From: Bacteroidota bacterium
GTDB lineage: Bacteria; Bacteroidota; Bacteroidia; Bacteroidales; Bacteroidaceae
Direction: 5' to 3'
Length of the DNA stretch: 7,543 nt
NCBI GenBank assembly: GCA_023415545.1
Contig: JAEZKJ010000009.1
Coordinates: forward strand, 1-7,543
Shown one piece after another: positions 4,999-7,543 of the stretch. The position numbers and the translations under genes were made by a program. Under the pieces are notes generated by a model. The model was not told where the DNA came from and ran no database searches. It was given only the letters and a program-made list of their open reading frames with translations. Position 1 is the first letter of the stretch. The number at the start of each line of letters is the position of its first letter.

Positions 4999-6723
4999 AT
5001 GAACCATAAATGGAATTATCAACCTCCACAACAAGAAATAATAGAGAAAGCTAAAGCTTTAGGTAGGGATTTGGGAATAAGTCCAATCCTTGCCAAACTA
5101 TTACTTGAAAGAGGAATAACATCTGCTACAGATGCAAAACGATTCTTCCATCCACAGCTTAGTGAACTTCATGATCCTTTTCTGATGAAGGACATGGATA
5201 TTGCAGTCGAAAGGCTCAACCAAGCTATGGGTAGAAAAGAGCGTGTGCTCATCTATGGCGATTATGACGTTGATGGTACTACTGCTGTAGCTCTTGTCTA
5301 CAAGTTCCTTCAACAGTTTTATTCCAATATTGATTATTATATCCCCGATAGATATAATGAGGGATATGGTGTTTCGCAAAAGGGAATAGACTATGCAGCT
5401 CAAACAGATGTAAAACTTATCATAGTTCTTGACTGTGGAATAAAAGCTATTAATGAGATAGCTTATGCCAAAGAGAAAGGTATAGATTTCATTATCTGTG
5501 ACCATCACGTTCCTGATGATGAACTGCCACCTGCTGTGGCTATATTAAATCCTAAAAGAGCTGATTCAACATATCCTTACGATCATCTGTCGGGATGTGG
5601 AGTAGGTTTTAAGTTCATGCAGGCTTTCGCCATTAACAACGGAATAGAGTTCTCACAACTAACTCCACTACTCGATCTTGTGGCTGTAAGTGTGGCATCA
5701 GATATCGTGCCTATAATGGGTGAAAACCGTATCCTTACTTACCATGGATTAAAACAGTTAAACTCTAATCCAAGTGTAGGACTTAAATCAATTATTGATA
5801 TTTGCGGTCTTTCGGAAAGAGGCATTACTGTTGGAGACATTGTTTTCAAAATAGGACCACGTATTAATGCATCAGGCAGAATACAAAATGGTAAAGAGGC
5901 AGTAGAATTGCTTATTGAAAAAGACTTTTCAACAGCTCTTGAGAAGGCAAATCAAATAAATCAATACAACGAGACTCGTAAGGACCTTGACAAGAGCATG
6001 ACCGAAGAGGCTAACAATATTGTTGACAAACTTGAAGGTTTGGAAAACAGACGCTCTATTGTGCTTTTTAATGAAGATTGGCATAAAGGGGTTATAGGTA
6101 TTGTGGCATCACGATTGACGGAAATTTATTATCGTCCGGCTGTTGTGCTTACACGTACAGATGATATGGCAACAGGATCAGCTCGTTCGGTGTCAGGTTT
6201 CGATGTATATAAAGCTATAGAATATTGTCGCGACCTACTTGAAAACTTTGGAGGACATACTTATGCGGCAGGATTATCGATGAAAGTTGAGAATGTAGCT
6301 GAATTTACTCGTAGATTCGAGGAATATGTTACTCAAAATATTCTACCTGAACAGACCAGTGCCGTTATCGATATTGATGCAGAGATAGACTTTAAAGATA
6401 TAACTCCAAAGTTCCACTCTGACTTGAGGAAATTTAATCCTTTTGGTCCTGATAATCAGAAACCTGTATTCTGTACTCATAATGTTTATGACTATGGAAC
6501 AAGTAAAGTTGTAGGAAGAGAGCAAGAACATATAAAATTAGAGCTTGTTGACAACAAATCGAATAACGTTATGAATGGTATAGCTTTTGGACAAAGTTCT
6601 CAAGCACGCTACATCAAGACTAAACGTTCGTTTGATATATGCTACACAATAGAAGATAACACCCACAAACGTGGAGAAGTGCAACTTCAAATTGAAGATA
6701 TTAGGCCAAGCGAAGATCGATAG
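4999..6723 (+). CDS. recJ: Single-stranded-DNA-specific 5'-3' exonuclease RecJ
   Basis: RecJ degrades single-stranded DNA from 5' ends in recombination and repair, acting with a RecQ-type helicase in the RecF pathway. From the ATG at 4999 the protein has 574 residues, a normal length. The DHH phosphoesterase core shows motif I IYGDYDVDGTT (metal-binding D88, D90, D92), LDCG with D145, and CDHH at 167-170. SGCGVGFKF at about 198-206 and the aspartate at 235 (SVASDIVP) follow. The DHHA1 domain has WHKGVIGIVASRL (361-373) and the nucleic-acid-binding GGH at 418-420. The last 120 residues or so are the OB-fold domain. An in-frame TTG at 4966 would add 11 lysine-rich residues (frame MSKEKEKTIYK). 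The ATG is preferred because MNHKWNY is the usual beginning of Bacteroidota RecJ and the TTG has no ribosome-binding sequence. recQ follows after 27 bases. Confidence 0.95.
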   Translation: MNHKWNYQPPQQEIIEKAKALGRDLGISPILAKLLLERGITSATDAKRFFHPQLSELHDPFLMKDMDIAVERLNQAMGRKERVLIYGDYDVDGTTAVALVYKFLQQFYSNIDYYIPDRYNEGYGVSQKGIDYAAQTDVKLIIVLDCGIKAINEIAYAKEKGIDFIICDHHVPDDELPPAVAILNPKRADSTYPYDHLSGCGVGFKFMQAFAINNGIEFSQLTPLLDLVAVSVASDIVPIMGENRILTYHGLKQLNSNPSVGLKSIIDICGLSERGITVGDIVFKIGPRINASGRIQNGKEAVELLIEKDFSTALEKANQINQYNETRKDLDKSMTEEANNIVDKLEGLENRRSIVLFNEDWHKGVIGIVASRLTEIYYRPAVVLTRTDDMATGSARSVSGFDVYKAIEYCRDLLENFGGHTYAAGLSMKVENVAEFTRRFEEYVTQNILPEQTSAVIDIDAEIDFKDITPKFHSDLRKFNPFGPDNQKPVFCTHNVYDYGTSKVVGREQEHIKLELVDNKSNNVMNGIAFGQSSQARYIKTKRSFDICYTIEDNTHKRGEVQLQIEDIRPSEDR

Positions 6724-6750
6724 TTAATCTCTTTTTCTATCTCATTAATC

Positions 6751-7543
6751 ATGACTTATAAAGAGATTTTAAAAAAATATTGGAACTATGATGACTTCCG
6801 TGGAATACAGGAAGAGATCATTGAAAGCATCGGACAAGGGCACGATACTCTTGGGTTAATGCCCACTGGAGGGGGTAAATCTATCACCTTCCAGGTACCG
6901 GCACTTTCTAAACCTGGCATTTGCATCGTTATCACCCCCCTTATTGCATTGATGAAGGATCAGGTGCGTAATCTAAAAGATCGTGGCATCAAAGCAGTAG
7001 CTGTTTACTCAGGTATGACTCGCGAAGAGATTGTTGTAGCACTTGAAAACTGTATCTTTGGTGATTACAAATTCCTCTATATCTCACCCGAAAGAGTTGA
7101 TACTGATCTTTTCAAAGCCAAGCTAAAGGCTATGAATGTGAGCATGATCACTGTTGATGAATCACATTGTATATCACAATGGGGATACGATTTCCGACCC
7201 GCTTATACTAAAATTTCCGAGATACGTTCTCTCCTACCCAATGTTCCTGTTCTAGCTCTTACAGCAACAGCTACTAGTGAGGTTGTTGAAGATATTCAGA
7301 AACAGCTAGATTTTAAAGATGGAAAAGTATTCAAGATGAGTTTTGAAAGAAGCAATCTTGCGTACATTGTCCGTAATACGGAGAATAAAATGGAGGAGCT
7401 ACTTCATATTTTAACAAAGATGAATGGCTCGGCTATTGTATATACCAGGAATAGAAAGAAGACAAAGGAGATTTCTAACTTCTTGAATCTTAATAATATT
7501 ACTGCCACATTCTATCACGCAGGTTTGAATAATGATGTGAAAG
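6751..7543 (+). CDS. recQ: RecQ-family ATP-dependent DNA helicase, N-terminal part (3' end outside window)
   Basis: An open frame starts at the ATG at 6751 and runs to the window edge, 264 complete codons without a stop. It unwinds DNA 3'-5' and can supply single strands to RecJ, encoded just upstream. Motif 0 is FRGIQ (16-20). Walker A is MPTGGGKS (37-44) with K43. Motif II is DESH (136-139), where E. coli RecQ has DEAH. The RecQ aromatic-rich loop SQWGYDFRP (142-150) follows, then motif III TATAT (171-175) and motif IV around IVYTRNRKKT (229-238). The second RecA-like domain has only begun. The zinc-binding, winged-helix and possible HRDC domains are beyond the edge, so the long and short RecQ types cannot be told apart. 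The start has no Shine-Dalgarno. The 27-base spacing and lack of a terminator point to cotranscription with recJ. Confidence 0.95.
   Translation, partial: MTYKEILKKYWNYDDFRGIQEEIIESIGQGHDTLGLMPTGGGKSITFQVPALSKPGICIVITPLIALMKDQVRNLKDRGIKAVAVYSGMTREEIVVALENCIFGDYKFLYISPERVDTDLFKAKLKAMNVSMITVDESHCISQWGYDFRPAYTKISEIRSLLPNVPVLALTATATSEVVEDIQKQLDFKDGKVFKMSFERSNLAYIVRNTENKMEELLHILTKMNGSAIVYTRNRKKTKEISNFLNLNNITATFYHAGLNNDVK

Noticed and set aside
5101..6531. Two minus-strand open frames inside recJ (5101-5508 and 6343-6531)
   Set aside because: Antisense shadows of the conserved RecJ core and OB domain; the peptides have no recognisable features.
1..7543. Hidden mobile element, CRISPR array, tRNA or toxin-antitoxin pair
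   Set aside because: I found no regularly spaced repeats, transposase or integrase motifs, cloverleaf-like sequence or small paired genes. Intergenic gaps are short and accounted for by promoters, leaders and terminators.

Overview
This window is ordinary chromosomal sequence from a member of the Bacteroidota, probably a Bacteroidales-type organism. The evidence is AT-rich DNA, near-absence of Shine-Dalgarno sequences, promoter -7 elements of the Bacteroidota form TAnnTTTG, and protein sequences that look typical of Bacteroides relatives. I see no mobile element, CRISPR array, tRNA, rRNA or obvious defence island. I did not find a convincing new multi-gene system. The best leads are small-scale: a perfect inverted repeat over a putative promoter, and an altered catalytic motif in a patatin-like lipase.

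Layout. The left edge holds the last 38 codons of ribonuclease Y (rny, + strand), closed by a long hairpin with T tracts on both sides, so it should terminate transcription from both directions. Next are two minus-strand genes. The downstream one (212-1141) is an EamA/DMT-type ten-helix transporter. The upstream one (1216-2055) is a patatin-like phospholipase of the YjjU type. The transporter has its own candidate promoter, whose -7 element lies inside a perfect 9-bp inverted repeat (1161-1183) that looks like a repressor operator. The 142-bp gap at 2056-2197 carries back-to-back TAnnTTTG promoter elements for the patatin gene (leftward) and the peptidase genes (rightward).

Rightward from 2198 lie a cytoplasmic Xaa-Pro aminopeptidase (pepP-like, M24B) and, 21 bp later, an exported bleomycin-hydrolase-like C1 cysteine peptidase with a clear signal peptide. 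They probably form a two-gene operon ended by a 16-bp-stem intrinsic terminator at 4859-4897. After a roughly 100-bp leader come recJ (5'-3' single-strand exonuclease) and, 27 bp later, the start of a recQ helicase gene that runs off the right edge. RecJ and RecQ act together in resection and gap repair in the RecF pathway, so this pair is a DNA-repair operon.

No stretch longer than about 175 bp lacks a gene. The longest gap (4826-4998) contains the terminator and the recJ leader.
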